DNA of 64,000 nucleotides. Origin: Oscillospiraceae bacterium (GTDB lineage Bacteria > Bacillota > Clostridia > Oscillospirales > Ruminococcaceae). The DNA is taken from the NCBI GenBank assembly GCA_031284525.1, contig JAISZR010000003.1, positions 124,001-188,000 on the forward strand, given 5' to 3'. The notes beneath the pieces were generated by a model. That model ran no database searches. It was not told the DNA's origin and was given only the letters and a program-made list of their open reading frames with translations. The stretch's first letter is position 1, and every line of letters begins with the position of its first letter. Position numbers and translations under genes: made by a program. Of the stretch, positions 26,941 to 36,161 are shown piece by piece.

Positions 26941-27723
26941 ATGATTGAGTCATTGAAAGCGTCCAGCAAAGAAAATAGCCAGAAAATTCTGTTGGGGTCT
27001 ACAAAAGCAGAATTGGATAAAAGAGAGGATTTTTTGACCAAAGTCTTTGCCAAAGGGCTGCCTACCAACGAAGTGCTCAACAATTTGGGGTTGTATATTA
27101 GCCGTCAAAATCTTTCTCGGATTCTCTATATGCATGAACTATACCAGAAAATCATCAATGTTCATGGTTGTGTGGTCGAGTTTGGGGTTAGATGGGGGCA
27201 AAACATGGCTCTATTCGAAAACTTTCGTGGTATCTATGAGCCATTCAACCACAATCGAAAGGTTATTGGGTTTGATACATTTGAGGGCTTGGCTTCACTT
27301 GACGAAAAAGATGGAAATAGTGAAATTATGAGCAATGGAGCGTATAGTGTTACCGAGGGATATGACCAGATTTTATCTCAGATCTTAGACTACTATGAAA
27401 GTGAGAGCCCAATATCACACACAAAAAAATACGAACTTGTCAGAGGTGATGCGACTGTAACTGCAAAAGAATATTTCGAAACGAATCCTCATATCATAAT
27501 AGCTCTTGCTTACTTTGACTTCGATATTTACAGACCAACATATGAATGCTTGAAAATTATCAAAGAGCGTGTAACTAAGGGCAGTATAATTGCTTTTGAT
27601 GAAATTAATGCGAAAGAATTTCCAGGTGAGACATTAGCCTTAAGAGAGGTTTTTGCCCTTGATGACTACGCTATAAGGCGCGCACCGTATAATCCTTTGA
27701 CCTCCTATTTGGTGATAGAATGA
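26941..27723 (+). CDS. TylF/MycF-like SAM-dependent methyltransferase
   Basis: 260-residue member of the macrocin O-methyltransferase (TylF) family, whose relatives methylate sugar hydroxyls, often on nucleotide-linked deoxysugars. Seen: VVEFGVRWGQNMALFENF (SAM-binding Gly-rich start), KVIGFDTFEGL, ELVRGDATVTAKEYF, ALAYFDFDIYRPTYECL (metal/acidic region) and GSIIAFDEINAKEFPGE. ATG 26941 is preferred because AGGAGG ends ten bases upstream; ATG 26932 is too close to it. It opens the glycan/lipid island that follows on the other strand. Confidence 0.78.
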   Translation: MIESLKASSKENSQKILLGSTKAELDKREDFLTKVFAKGLPTNEVLNNLGLYISRQNLSRILYMHELYQKIINVHGCVVEFGVRWGQNMALFENFRGIYEPFNHNRKVIGFDTFEGLASLDEKDGNSEIMSNGAYSVTEGYDQILSQILDYYESESPISHTKKYELVRGDATVTAKEYFETNPHIIIALAYFDFDIYRPTYECLKIIKERVTKGSIIAFDEINAKEFPGETLALREVFALDDYAIRRAPYNPLTSYLVIE

Positions 27724-27976
27724 AAGCGCGCGTTCTTAATTGGTGAGAGACAACGACTTTTGAAGTGGCGCGCGCGGCGACAGCGCCTTTGGGAGTTCTA
27801 GGATTTCCTTTGACTATATGTCGCCATGTTAGAACCGCCGGCAGCGGCGCTTGGGTTTGTGTCCCGGTTTGGTTTTACGAGGGGATTGCTTTCCTTCAAG
27901 TAAGCGGAGCACAGCCTCCGCCGAATGCTGTGTTCGCCGTTGTTTGCGTTTGCTGAAACAGACTTCGCAATCCTTC

Positions 27977-28681
27977 TCATTTCTCGAGTGATACAAAGAA
28001 ATCGTTATCTTCGTATTGCTCATTTTCGTGAGTTGCTATTACCCTGTCGATTGTAATTTTTGAGAATTTGTTGAACAATTCTTCCAACTCTTTCCTATCG
28101 AAAAAGTACAGAGACATCCCGTGCTCACTTGCAGCACATTTGGACTTGTCGGTTTCTTCCCCGATGATTGTGTGGTGTTCTACTTCTCTCCCACCTTTAA
28201 AGCGATAGTCCTCGGTGGATCTTACAACAACTAACGCCTTGCCCCCGGGCTTGAGTACCCTGAAAATTTCATCTGCTGCCTTTTTTATAGCGTCTGCCGT
28301 GCAGTAATATATGGAACCAATAGCTAGACACCCGTCGAAGTAGTTATCGTCATACGGAATCTTGTCCACGGTCGCCACTTGGCAGACTGCATTTAGCCCC
28401 TCGCATTCCAATTGCTTTTTTGCGTGTCCAATCCCACTTTCAGAAAAATCTATTCCGTATGCATCAAACCCTTCACGCGCCAAAAAACGCAAATGTCTGC
28501 CCGCTCCGCAACCTACATCCAAAACCTTTTCGTGTTTATTTGTGTTAAAATTCCTAAATACATACTTGACTACCCCGCTATCTGGATATTTAGGTCTAAA
28601 GCGTTCCTGGCTGTGCAAGCAACTCCATTTAGAAGGCATCTCCTTCTTCACGTCTTCGATGTCTACGTTACCTCTCTCCAT
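27977..28681 (-). CDS. Class I SAM-dependent methyltransferase (paralogue A)
   Basis: 234 residues. Methyltransf_11-type fold: motif I VLDVGCGAGRHLRFLAREG, GIDFSESGI, IPYDDNYFDGCLAIGSIYY and RVLKPGGKALVVVRS. The N-terminus (WSCLHSQERFRPKYPDSGVVKYVF) and the C-terminus (YFFDRKELEELFNKFSKI) match the methyltransferase at 29454-30143 closely, so the two are duplicates. GGAGTGGTG precedes the ATG. Last gene of a minus-strand run of four. Substrate unknown; context suggests a surface glycan or lipid head group. Confidence 0.85.
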   Translation of the reverse strand: MERGNVDIEDVKKEMPSKWSCLHSQERFRPKYPDSGVVKYVFRNFNTNKHEKVLDVGCGAGRHLRFLAREGFDAYGIDFSESGIGHAKKQLECEGLNAVCQVATVDKIPYDDNYFDGCLAIGSIYYCTADAIKKAADEIFRVLKPGGKALVVVRSTEDYRFKGGREVEHHTIIGEETDKSKCAASEHGMSLYFFDRKELEELFNKFSKITIDRVIATHENEQYEDNDFFVSLEK

Positions 28682-28722
28682 TCTTCACCACTCCAATTTT
28701 AAAATTCAGTCCAAACTCGCAT

Positions 28723-29430
28723 TTAACTGGCTAAAAACGCAATTTTTCTGTTTTTTATTATTTTTTCTGTTTCTTCCTTCCCTACATTCAATAACATGTC
28801 TAGCATTGAAAGATTCGGTTCGAATTTGCCATGCAACTGCGTATACTCGGGACAAATCCAGTCCATATACACGTGAGTCAAACCAACTTGTGTAAACTTC
28901 TCAATCTCTAGGTAAGCTTTGCTCCCCCGGCTTGAGAGGTAGGTGTCACAGTCGGTTTTTCTGCACATATCCACTAGCAAATCAGTTTTGCTGCCGTGCA
29001 GCTCGAGGTCTGTGTCATATAGCACTCGCGTAGTTATGTTCAGTTCTTTGATCAAGAAATTCATAATGTAGATGTCGAGCTCGTTTAATTTTTCCCACTT
29101 TCTTGAATAAAGGTCCTCCAAAAATCCCGAGTATTCGGAGAAGAAATCTGCTCTGCAATAATTTTCTCTTATTGTCCTCCAAGATTTCCTTCCCCACGCT
29201 ACGCTGTTGTTTATTGTAATATTTCTGATTGACTCGTGATAGTTACTGCTGGTACACACGGGGACGCACAACCAAATTGTCTGGTCATGCGTTTTTATCT
29301 GGTTCCTTGTCTGCCAACTTTGTTTGTTAAGCTGTACTTCAGATACGTAAACAAAAACATCGGCTTGATTAATTTTTGCAAGCAAGCCCGGATAGGGCCA
29401 GTAATTCGGTTGGTGTCCTGTTAAAATCAT
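28723..29430 (-). CDS. WbqC family protein
   Basis: 235 residues. Begins ILTGHQPNYWPYPGLLAKI, followed by VFVYVSEVQLNKQSWQTRNQIK and later SRGSKAYLEIEKFTQVG and MLDMLLNVGKEETEKII, the WbqC-family signature. Relatives lie in O-antigen, capsule and similar glycan clusters next to methyltransferases and PLP aminotransferases, as here; the reaction is not established to my knowledge (acyl or amino group transfer on sugars has been proposed). It is flanked by two paralogous methyltransferases. Confidence 0.9.
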   Translation of the reverse strand: MILTGHQPNYWPYPGLLAKINQADVFVYVSEVQLNKQSWQTRNQIKTHDQTIWLCVPVCTSSNYHESIRNITINNSVAWGRKSWRTIRENYCRADFFSEYSGFLEDLYSRKWEKLNELDIYIMNFLIKELNITTRVLYDTDLELHGSKTDLLVDMCRKTDCDTYLSSRGSKAYLEIEKFTQVGLTHVYMDWICPEYTQLHGKFEPNLSMLDMLLNVGKEETEKIIKNRKIAFLAS

Positions 29431-29453
29431 AACATTTTTGCCTCGTTCCCGTC

Positions 29454-30143
29454 CTACTTTTCAAGTGTGGCCAATATATATTTATCTCTGTATTTCATTC
29501 CATCGCAGGTTCGTTCTAACCAATCTATTTCCAGCTTCCCAAATTTGCAAAATAAACTCTCCACTTCATCTTCGTCGAAATAATGTACAATCTCGTTTAC
29601 CTTCTCACGACCAGAAGCGACCCCCACATGCCTTTTTGCATCTACTAAAAAAGTGTTGTGCTCAATTTCGTTCACGATATGTTGCCTGAGTTCACCATCT
29701 GCTCTAACGACGATTAAAGCTTTCCCTTGTGGCTTCAGAACTCTATGAAGTTCGCTCACGGATCGTTGTATGACCCTGTTTGTGCAACAACACAAAACGT
29801 CAGAAGACACACATGCATCGAAGTAATTGTCATCGTACGGTATGTTGTCTACAGAAGAGACTTTAAAATTTCCCCTCAAATTCTCTCTTTCCAGTAGTTT
29901 CTTGGTTTTTTCAATTCCTGCATTGGAAAAATCGGTTCCACAAACATCAAACCCTTCCCTTGCCAGAAACCACGAATGCCTGCCTACCCCGCAACCTAAA
30001 TCTAAGACTTTTGCCCCCCGTGCACATTTAGTGTACACAAACCTAACAACGCTGTCTGATGGATATCTGGGCTCAGAATCGCTTTGCGAATAAAGCTTGT
30101 CCCACGCTTGGGACATTTCACCTACACAATTTTCGGCATCCAT
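29454..30143 (-). CDS. Class I SAM-dependent methyltransferase (paralogue B)
   Basis: 229 residues, paralogue of the one at 27977-28681. Motif I VLDLGCGVGRHSWFLAREG, GTDFSNAGI, IPYDDNYFDACVSSDVLCC and RVLKPQGKALIVVRADG. The ATG has GGGGAGGAT about 8-12 bases upstream. Both copies share the IPYDDNYFD motif, but the second halves differ more, which suggests that they act on different acceptors or positions. Confidence 0.85.
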   Translation of the reverse strand: MDAENCVGEMSQAWDKLYSQSDSEPRYPSDSVVRFVYTKCARGAKVLDLGCGVGRHSWFLAREGFDVCGTDFSNAGIEKTKKLLERENLRGNFKVSSVDNIPYDDNYFDACVSSDVLCCCTNRVIQRSVSELHRVLKPQGKALIVVRADGELRQHIVNEIEHNTFLVDAKRHVGVASGREKVNEIVHYFDEDEVESLFCKFGKLEIDWLERTCDGMKYRDKYILATLEK

Positions 30144-30207
30144 TTAAGTAATCCTCCCCATATAGCGAATTTTCGAGAGTGTCTCTTTCACCTTACTACG
30201 GCCTAGC

Positions 30208-31311
30208 TTACAGAGACTCTTGGGCGATTGACACCAATTTGTCTATGTCTTTGCGGATTTCACTTTTTGTTTTACTTTCATCTACCCACAGGTTTACGAC
30301 GTGCCTTTCGATGAGGTTCGCGTTGCCGAACAGGGCATCGTCTTGGTCCGAGTAAAATTTATACATAGCCTCATACCATGTGCTGATATCTATTCCAGAC
30401 TTACGTACTTTCTCTACGAAACTATCTCTGTTGCCCAAAAACAAAAATGAGTAACGCCAACAAACGTCATCTTTACCTACGGGAGAGGGAGAAATGAGGG
30501 GATGTTTTAAATGACTCCTATATAGATCCGCTTTTGCGTTTCTCCGTTCTGCTATTTTCTTTTTGTTTTTTAAAATCGAAAGTATCTGCAAAGGTTCCCC
30601 CAAGTTGTAAATGAAAGTGTCTTTGCTCTCCATTTGTAAGCTGAGCAATCTCTGATTTTGCTCTTCCTTTGGTAGATTTTTTATAGAATAATATTTCTTC
30701 CTGTAATTTTCGAAGCGAACCTTGACTTCTGTGTAATCTCGGACTGTGTGGAGGTTGTTTTTTTCTGCTGTCACTTTTTCATATAAAGTCTCATCGTTGG
30801 TAAGCAAAGCCCCTCCACCGCCGCCGCTTTCAAAAATTTTTGTGTGTCCAAAACTGAGAATAGACGCATCTGCAGTACCACAGCGGACATACTGAGCACA
30901 GTCCTCTAGGACAAAGATATCCGCAGTTTTGTTTTTTGCAACGCGTGTGATGCTTGCAATATCGGCCACGTGGCCATACAAATGAATAGGAACAACAACA
31001 CCAACATCGTACGCATCCAGCATGCGCTCGAGAGAATCCACGTTCATTGTTTGATCGTCTAAGTTTACATCACAAAAAATGGGCTCATATCCCGCATAAA
31101 TAGCGGAATTGATCGGTGCCATACATGTTGTCGCGGGGAACAAGACCTTTTGAGATCTTTTGTCTATTGCATTTAATAGCAAGTATATCGCAGTTGAACC
31201 GCTACCTGTGAAGCAGCAATAAGCCTTGCCGAATTCGTTCGCCAGTTCTTCCTCAAAACGTGTCACAATATAAAATTCCCTTTTCTCAGTTGACATTTGC
31301 TCAATTTTCAC
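30208..31311 (-). CDS. DegT/DnrJ/EryC1/StrS-type PLP enzyme
   Basis: 367 residues, fold type I PLP enzyme that usually aminates a nucleotide-linked keto-sugar. Seen: CCFTGSGSTAIYLLLNAI (PLP phosphate site), VLFPATTCMAPINSAIYAGYEPIFCDV, VVVPIHLYGHVADI, VLEDCAQYV (PLP-binding Asp), and SFGHTKIFESGGGGGALLTN with the internal-aldimine Lys in HTK. The N-terminus is short for the family. Start may be GTG 31311 or ATG 31296; neither has a clear ribosome site. First gene of the minus-strand run DegT-methyltransferase-WbqC-methyltransferase. Confidence 0.85.
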   Translation of the reverse strand: MKIEQMSTEKREFYIVTRFEEELANEFGKAYCCFTGSGSTAIYLLLNAIDKRSQKVLFPATTCMAPINSAIYAGYEPIFCDVNLDDQTMNVDSLERMLDAYDVGVVVPIHLYGHVADIASITRVAKNKTADIFVLEDCAQYVRCGTADASILSFGHTKIFESGGGGGALLTNDETLYEKVTAEKNNLHTVRDYTEVKVRFENYRKKYYSIKNLPKEEQNQRLLSLQMESKDTFIYNLGEPLQILSILKNKKKIAERRNAKADLYRSHLKHPLISPSPVGKDDVCWRYSFLFLGNRDSFVEKVRKSGIDISTWYEAMYKFYSDQDDALFGNANLIERHVVNLWVDESKTKSEIRKDIDKLVSIAQESL

Positions 31312-31614
31312 TTATCACAAAAACCGGTAGCTTGCATTTATTTTCTGTGCTATACTGGTTGCGGATTTGCGTTAGCCTATTTCGCTGCTGCCTCAGTAAT
31401 TATAGCACAATTATGCCACGCTACTCTTTCGCTGTGCGAGATATGCGTTAAAACAGCATATTACACGTACTGGACCCATTTGATACTCAGATGCGGAGAA
31501 ATTTCATTGTCCCCTTGGAGGAGATACCTTACTGTTGCGTTACCAAAGGGCTACAAGATACCAACGTAAAGGAAAAGCTCTTTTTTAATTTTGTGCTGAA
31601 AGTTGGGGTTTTTA
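31312..31614. other. Gap between divergent genes
   Basis: About 300 bases between the DegT-like gene and the phosphatidyltransferase. No separate gene is convincing. The right part is open in frame with the downstream gene from an ATG at 31491, so an N-terminal extension of about 40 residues cannot be excluded. On the minus strand TATAAT (rc of 31397-31402 area) may be a -10 for the DegT run, without a good -35. Confidence 0.35.
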
Positions 31615-32276
31615 TGGACGAGCATATGAGAAAAACAGTGTTCAAACACGCATTAAACGGGATGCACCCGGTCGAGAAAATTTACAGACTCTTCATTGCT
31701 AGACATTTGTTGGTCCCACTTAGTAAAACTAAAATCGTACCAAATGCCATCACGATACTTAATTTTTGCTTGGTCCCTTTTTGCGTTTATTTTGCGTTCG
31801 TAAAGAACATCCCGCTTACCCTTTTGTTTTTTTCTGCCTATTGCTTTGTTGATCATGTTGACGGGATGCTAGCCAGATATAAAAACCAACTCTCGCGGTT
31901 TGGGTATGCACTGGACATAATATCCGATAATGCCTGTTTTTACCTTACGACTGCTGCGATAGGGTGGGGGATTGTTAGCATCTGGTGGCTTCTCTTTAGC
32001 AGCTTGAGTATGTTGTTATATGATGTTGTGAGTTCGAAGTATATTGCACCAAAGGTGAGGAAGATCAAGCTGACGAGAGAATACAAACGAAGTAAGTTAA
32101 AAGATTTTTTCGTCAGAAGGTACGCAGTACTGATAGGAATGAACTTCTTGAGTAATCAAATGCTAATGCTGCTCCTTTTGCCGTTTGGCTTGTTCCGCGT
32201 TTATTATCTTTTGCTTTCGTTTCTCTACCTACTTGACCTTTTGTGGAGATTAAAGGAACTCAAGGCCAACAGTTGA
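31615..32276 (+). CDS. CDP-alcohol phosphatidyltransferase family protein
   Basis: About 220 residues with several membrane helices. The catalytic motif D-x2-DG-x2-AR-x8-G-x3-D-x3-D is complete in DHVDGMLARYKNQLSRFG followed by YALDIISD. Enzymes of this family move a phospho-alcohol between CDP-activated and free alcohol, making phospholipids or polyol-phosphate-linked glycans. No ordinary phospholipid gene is adjacent; its place by the island suggests a glycan or lipid head-group role. Start uncertain: ATG 31615 has GGGG shortly upstream, ATG 31627 and 31491 are alternatives. Confidence 0.82.
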
Positions 32277-32569
32277 TAAACGCCTTTTATTTTCGGAACC
32301 CACAGATCCGTGCGATATTGTACCACAAATCTTTATCGGGTGCAATAGTGCTTGATGGACATAAGTAAAGTGTTTGCCATATCTGTGGTTAAGCTGGCGG
32401 GATTTGGAATGTTTTCATAGAATGCAGGGGAATTGAGAGTATAGTCATCTGCGGAAATGTATGTTATAATTTGGGTAGCTTTTGAGGTGTGTTTTACTGT
32501 TTTTGGTAGGGGTGTTGGCTGATTTTTAACTGGTAACTTTCCCCAAAGTGGTAGAGGATTGTTGCGACG
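32277..32569 (+). promoter_or_regulatory. Upstream region of tsaE with extended -10
   Basis: 293 bases without a gene. TGTTATAAT near 32460-32470 is an extended -10 sequence (TG-N-TATAAT) with no clear -35; it may drive tsaE-tsaB. AGAGGA at about 32553 is the ribosome site candidate. Confidence 0.4.
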
Positions 32570-33016
32570 TTGGTGAACAAACGGATGGTGGAGATTGTTA
32601 CACATTCCTTTGAGGAAACGGAAGAGATTGGAAGGCGGATTGGGAAAAACTTGATCCCGCCGTGTTTAGTGATTATCGATGGGGATCTTGGGGCAGGGAA
32701 GACGTGTTTGGTTAGAGGGATTGTGGATGTTCTGGGGGCCGGGACCAATGTAACGAGCCCAACATTTTCACTTGTTTGCAAATATAATTGTGGCTGGTTG
32801 GATGTGTACCACTTCGATATGTATCGTGTGAAGGGGCTGCGTGACCTGGAATCAACGGGGTTTTTTGATTATCTTGAAGAAAGGGCGATATTTCTTGTTG
32901 AGTGGGGAACTAATGTTGAGGAATTTTTGCCAAAGGGTGGAATAAAGATTTGGATTGATAGGATTGGCGAAGATGAAAGGGTAATAACATTCGATAGTGA
33001 TGACATCTTAAGCTAA
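32570..33016 (+). CDS. tsaE: tRNA t6A biosynthesis ATPase TsaE
   Basis: Member of the t6A37 tRNA modification machinery with TsaB and TsaD. THSFEETEEIGRRIG, the P-loop IDGDLGAGKTCLVRGI, TSPTFSLVCKY, YHFDMYRVKGLRDLES and LVEWGTNVEEFLP are all TsaE motifs. 148 residues from TTG 32570 (AGAGGA 11 bases upstream); ATG 32585 is a shorter alternative. It is followed by tsaB after 20 bases. Confidence 0.95.
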   Translation: MVNKRMVEIVTHSFEETEEIGRRIGKNLIPPCLVIIDGDLGAGKTCLVRGIVDVLGAGTNVTSPTFSLVCKYNCGWLDVYHFDMYRVKGLRDLESTGFFDYLEERAIFLVEWGTNVEEFLPKGGIKIWIDRIGEDERVITFDSDDILS

Positions 33017-33036
33017 GAAGATTGTGAGACTTATGG

Positions 33037-33696
33037 ATGGTAATATTGGGGATTGAGACGGCCACAAAAACGACGTCTGTGGCGCTGTGTGAAGATCGCA
33101 GGATTTTGGGTCAATTTACTACAAATACCGCGCAAGTACACAGTAAAACACTCTTGCCGATGATTGCAGCACTTTTGGATTCAACAAAAATTGCTTTGCA
33201 GGAAGTTGATTTGTTTGCGGTCTCTTGTGGGCCAGGCTCATTTACGGGAGTTAGGATTGGAATGAGTGTCGCAAAGGGCTTTGCCGTTGCCGGCAAGAAG
33301 CTTGTTGCGGTGATATCAACTTTGCGAGGCCTGGCAGAGAATGCACTGAGACTTTGGATTAATCAAGAGGCGATTGTGTGTGCGGTAATTGATGCCAGAT
33401 GTTCGCGAGTCTATTCTGGAATTTGGCAGATTGACGGTGAAAAGCTGATTACGTTGAGGGAGGAAAAACTTGTCCCAATTTCCATCTTGCAAGAGGAACT
33501 TGAAGAATGTAAAGAGAAGATGAAGTTGCCAGTGGTTTTGGTTGGGGATGCAGCTTCGATTTGTTGCGGTGAGAGGCCTTTTTTTGTTTCAGGAGAGCTC
33601 GTAGTGAGTCCGAGTGCTGCTTCGATTTGCATTCTTGCAAGGGATGAAGGATTTTGGTGCGCAGCAGCTGAAGCTAGGCCAAACCACTGCATATAG
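33037..33696 (+). CDS. tsaB: tRNA t6A biosynthesis protein TsaB
   Basis: Inactive ASKHA-fold partner of TsaD in t6A synthesis. MVILGIETATKTTSVALC, HSKTLLPMIAALL and VSCGPGSFTGVRIGMSVAKGFA are characteristic. 219 residues. The C-terminus ends ARPNHCI, at the point where homologues usually continue with YLR and a QAER tail, so the last few residues appear to be missing. rimI and tsaD, which often follow, are absent here. Confidence 0.94.
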   Translation: MVILGIETATKTTSVALCEDRRILGQFTTNTAQVHSKTLLPMIAALLDSTKIALQEVDLFAVSCGPGSFTGVRIGMSVAKGFAVAGKKLVAVISTLRGLAENALRLWINQEAIVCAVIDARCSRVYSGIWQIDGEKLITLREEKLVPISILQEELEECKEKMKLPVVLVGDAASICCGERPFFVSGELVVSPSAASICILARDEGFWCAAAEARPNHCI

Positions 33697-33841
33697 ACCA
33701 ATTCACTTTTGCCTAAACATTCTGAAAAACTGAAAAAAGAAATAAAAATTTGAGGTGCTGGATCTTGCTATTGGGATTTCACTAGGAGGCAGCTGTGAAT
33801 ATGGGAGATTCCAAGAGGAGTAAATTCTTTAGGGGTGGATT

Positions 33842-34972
33842 ATGGCTACACTTTCGGGTTCAAAAAGAAGGACAGTGGATGGGATGTTCGTGGGGATAGT
33901 TATAAGTCTTGTTGTGATAGGTTTGGTCATGTTGTGGTCAGCCAGCTATGTTGATGGTTATTATAAACACGGAAGTAGCTGGCTTTTTATTTCGCGACAG
34001 CTTGTCTTTGCCGCATGTGGAGTTGTGGCGATGTTTGTGATTTCACAGATAGATTACAAAATATATTTTGGTTTTGCCGAATATATATATGGACTAGCTA
34101 TATTTTTGCTTGTTGTTGTGTTGTTCATGAAACCGATGAATGGGGCACGCCGTTGGATTGGTGTGGGTGGGTTTTCGTTTCAGCCTTCGGAAGTGGCTAA
34201 ATTTGCAGTTATTGTTGTCATCTCAAAGTTCGTTGCATTTAATAAAAGTAAAATGAAGAGCTTTAAATACGGGGTTTTGCGGTTGATGGTGTTTATGGGT
34301 CTTATAGCGGGACTTATGATATTTGAACCTCATATCTCTGGAACTGTGCTTATTTTTTCAATTGGTGCCGTCATGATGTTTGTGGGTGGGACGAATTTGT
34401 TCTGGTTTATTATGGTGGCTGGATTTTTGGTGGGGGTCGTTTTGAGTGTTATATTCGTCCCTGGGCTGGCGAGTTACGCTCGACCTCGGCTTGATTCTTG
34501 GCTTGACCCATGGGCGGATCCACAGGGGAGGGGCTATCAAATAATCCAATCGCTTTATGCTATTGGTGCCGGTGGGATCTTTGGCGTTGGAATTGGCGGC
34601 AGCAAGCAAAAGCAGCTTTATCTGCCGGAGCCGCACAATGATTTCATTTTTTCAGTCACCTGTGAAGAATGTGGATTCGTTGGTGCAACTGCAATAATTT
34701 TTTTGTTTGTGGTGTTAATTTATCGAGGGTTCCAAATTGCGAAGAAAACGCAGGATGATTTTGGGCGCATGTTAACAGTGGGAATTGTTGCGCATGTGGG
34801 ACTGCAGGTGATTTTTAACATTGCAGTTGTGACGAATACGATCCCGAGTACAGGCATAAGTATGCCGTTTTTTAGTTATGGTGGGACCTCTTTGTTAATG
34901 CTTTTGGCCGAGATGGGAATTGTCCTTTCGGTGGACAGGTTTGGACATTCAAGGAGAATATATAGGATTTGA
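33842..34972 (+). CDS. ftsW: Peptidoglycan glycosyltransferase FtsW/SpoVE (SEDS)
   Basis: SEDS-family polymerase of septal peptidoglycan, 376 residues, about ten membrane segments. Seen: GLVMLWSASYVDGYY, GARRWIGVGGFSFQPSEVAKFAVI, the Asp-bearing loop YLPEPHNDFIFSVTCEECGFVG, and the closing GISMPFFSYGGTSLLMLLAEMGI. The ATG has AGGGGTGG four bases upstream. Starts the division cluster; stop is one base before the murG start codon. It could equally be the sporulation paralogue SpoVE, which cannot be separated by reading; vegetative context favours FtsW. Confidence 0.92.
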   Translation: MATLSGSKRRTVDGMFVGIVISLVVIGLVMLWSASYVDGYYKHGSSWLFISRQLVFAACGVVAMFVISQIDYKIYFGFAEYIYGLAIFLLVVVLFMKPMNGARRWIGVGGFSFQPSEVAKFAVIVVISKFVAFNKSKMKSFKYGVLRLMVFMGLIAGLMIFEPHISGTVLIFSIGAVMMFVGGTNLFWFIMVAGFLVGVVLSVIFVPGLASYARPRLDSWLDPWADPQGRGYQIIQSLYAIGAGGIFGVGIGGSKQKQLYLPEPHNDFIFSVTCEECGFVGATAIIFLFVVLIYRGFQIAKKTQDDFGRMLTVGIVAHVGLQVIFNIAVVTNTIPSTGISMPFFSYGGTSLLMLLAEMGIVLSVDRFGHSRRIYRI

Positions 34973-34973
34973 C

Positions 34974-36161
34974 GTGTTGAGTTCTTTTAGATTGGGGGCG
35001 CCGGAGATTAAGATTGTTCTGACTGGTGGTGGAACTGCCGGTCATGTTAGTCCGTTGATTGCCGTGTTTCAAGAGCTGCAGAAAAGACACAAAAGTCTGG
35101 AGGCACTCTTTGTGGGGAAGCAGGGCTCGGTGGAAGAAAGAATGGCGAATGAAGCCGGGATAGATTTTAAAGGTCTTAATATTTCTGGTCTTTCAAGGAC
35201 CTTTGATTTAGGTGGAATTTGCAGGAATATTGGCGTGGGTGCAAATTACTTCAAGGCGGTTAAGAAGGCGAAAAAGTTTTTGGAAGAGTTTGGAGCCGAT
35301 CTGGTATTTGCAACTGGCGGCTATGTGTGTGCCCCGGTCTTGCATGCGGCGCGCCGTTTGAAAATCAAAGCGGTTATGCACGAGCAAAATGAAGCGCCAG
35401 GACTTACCACAAGGCTTTTCAAAAACAAGGTGGATGTGTTACTATTAGCCTCAGATGGCTCAAAAAAGTATTTTAAAAAGGATGACGGTGGCAGAAGAAT
35501 CGCAGTTGTTGGGAATCCCGTTAGAAGTGAATTCAAAAGGTGGAAGTCTAAGGATGCAAAAAGGGCACTGAAGCTTTCTGAAACGGGGTTTTTGGTCGTT
35601 TCTTTTGGTGGGAGTTTGGGAGCGAGGAATCTGAACAAAGCGGTTGCAGATGCTTTTTTAAATGTTGAAGATATCGGTGAATTGGATTGGATTCATATAA
35701 CTGGTGAAGCCGGTTATGATGAGTTTATCTCTATTCTTGAGGACGGGCATTTCGATTTTAAGTTGCACAAAAACATAGAAATTCGAAGATATGTTTCTGA
35801 TATGGCGTTATTGATCGGTGCTGCAGATCTTGTGGTCGCACGAGCTGGTGCAATGACGATTTCGGAGCTTCAGATGGCTGGGAAGGCTTGCATTTTAATC
35901 CCATCGCCCAATGTGACAAACAACCATCAGTTTTTTAATGCAGATGCGCTTTTTAAAAAGGGTGCAGTGGCCATGTTAGAAGAAAAAAATTTGGCTGCGG
36001 GAAGATTAATTCGTGAAATAAAGGCATTGATGTTGGACAAAGATTGTTTGAACGGTTTGAGCAGTGAAATGGCAAAGTCGGCTGTTTTGGATTCTGTGGA
36101 TAGGATTTGCGGAATAATTGAGGAGTTGGTTGAAGGTAGGTCCCGTGATGAAAGAAAATAG
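34974..36161 (+). CDS. murG: UDP-GlcNAc:lipid I GlcNAc-transferase MurG
   Basis: Makes lipid II from lipid I at the inner membrane face. Glycine loops IVLTGGGTAGHVSPL and SFGGSLGARNLNKAV, VMHEQNEAPG, and the donor-site VARAGAMTISELQMAGKACILIPSPN. A GTG start at 34974, one base after the ftsW stop, gives 395 residues, somewhat longer than usual (about 360); TTG 34977 or 34992 would be shorter. Its 3' end overlaps the ftsQ start by 14 bases. Confidence 0.95.
   Translation: MLSSFRLGAPEIKIVLTGGGTAGHVSPLIAVFQELQKRHKSLEALFVGKQGSVEERMANEAGIDFKGLNISGLSRTFDLGGICRNIGVGANYFKAVKKAKKFLEEFGADLVFATGGYVCAPVLHAARRLKIKAVMHEQNEAPGLTTRLFKNKVDVLLLASDGSKKYFKKDDGGRRIAVVGNPVRSEFKRWKSKDAKRALKLSETGFLVVSFGGSLGARNLNKAVADAFLNVEDIGELDWIHITGEAGYDEFISILEDGHFDFKLHKNIEIRRYVSDMALLIGAADLVVARAGAMTISELQMAGKACILIPSPNVTNNHQFFNADALFKKGAVAMLEEKNLAAGRLIREIKALMLDKDCLNGLSSEMAKSAVLDSVDRICGIIEELVEGRSRDERK

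Noticed and set aside
27765..27956. 63-codon plus-strand frame after the TylF-like gene
   Set aside because: GC-rich, no ribosome site, Val/Ala/Cys-rich sequence without family resemblance.
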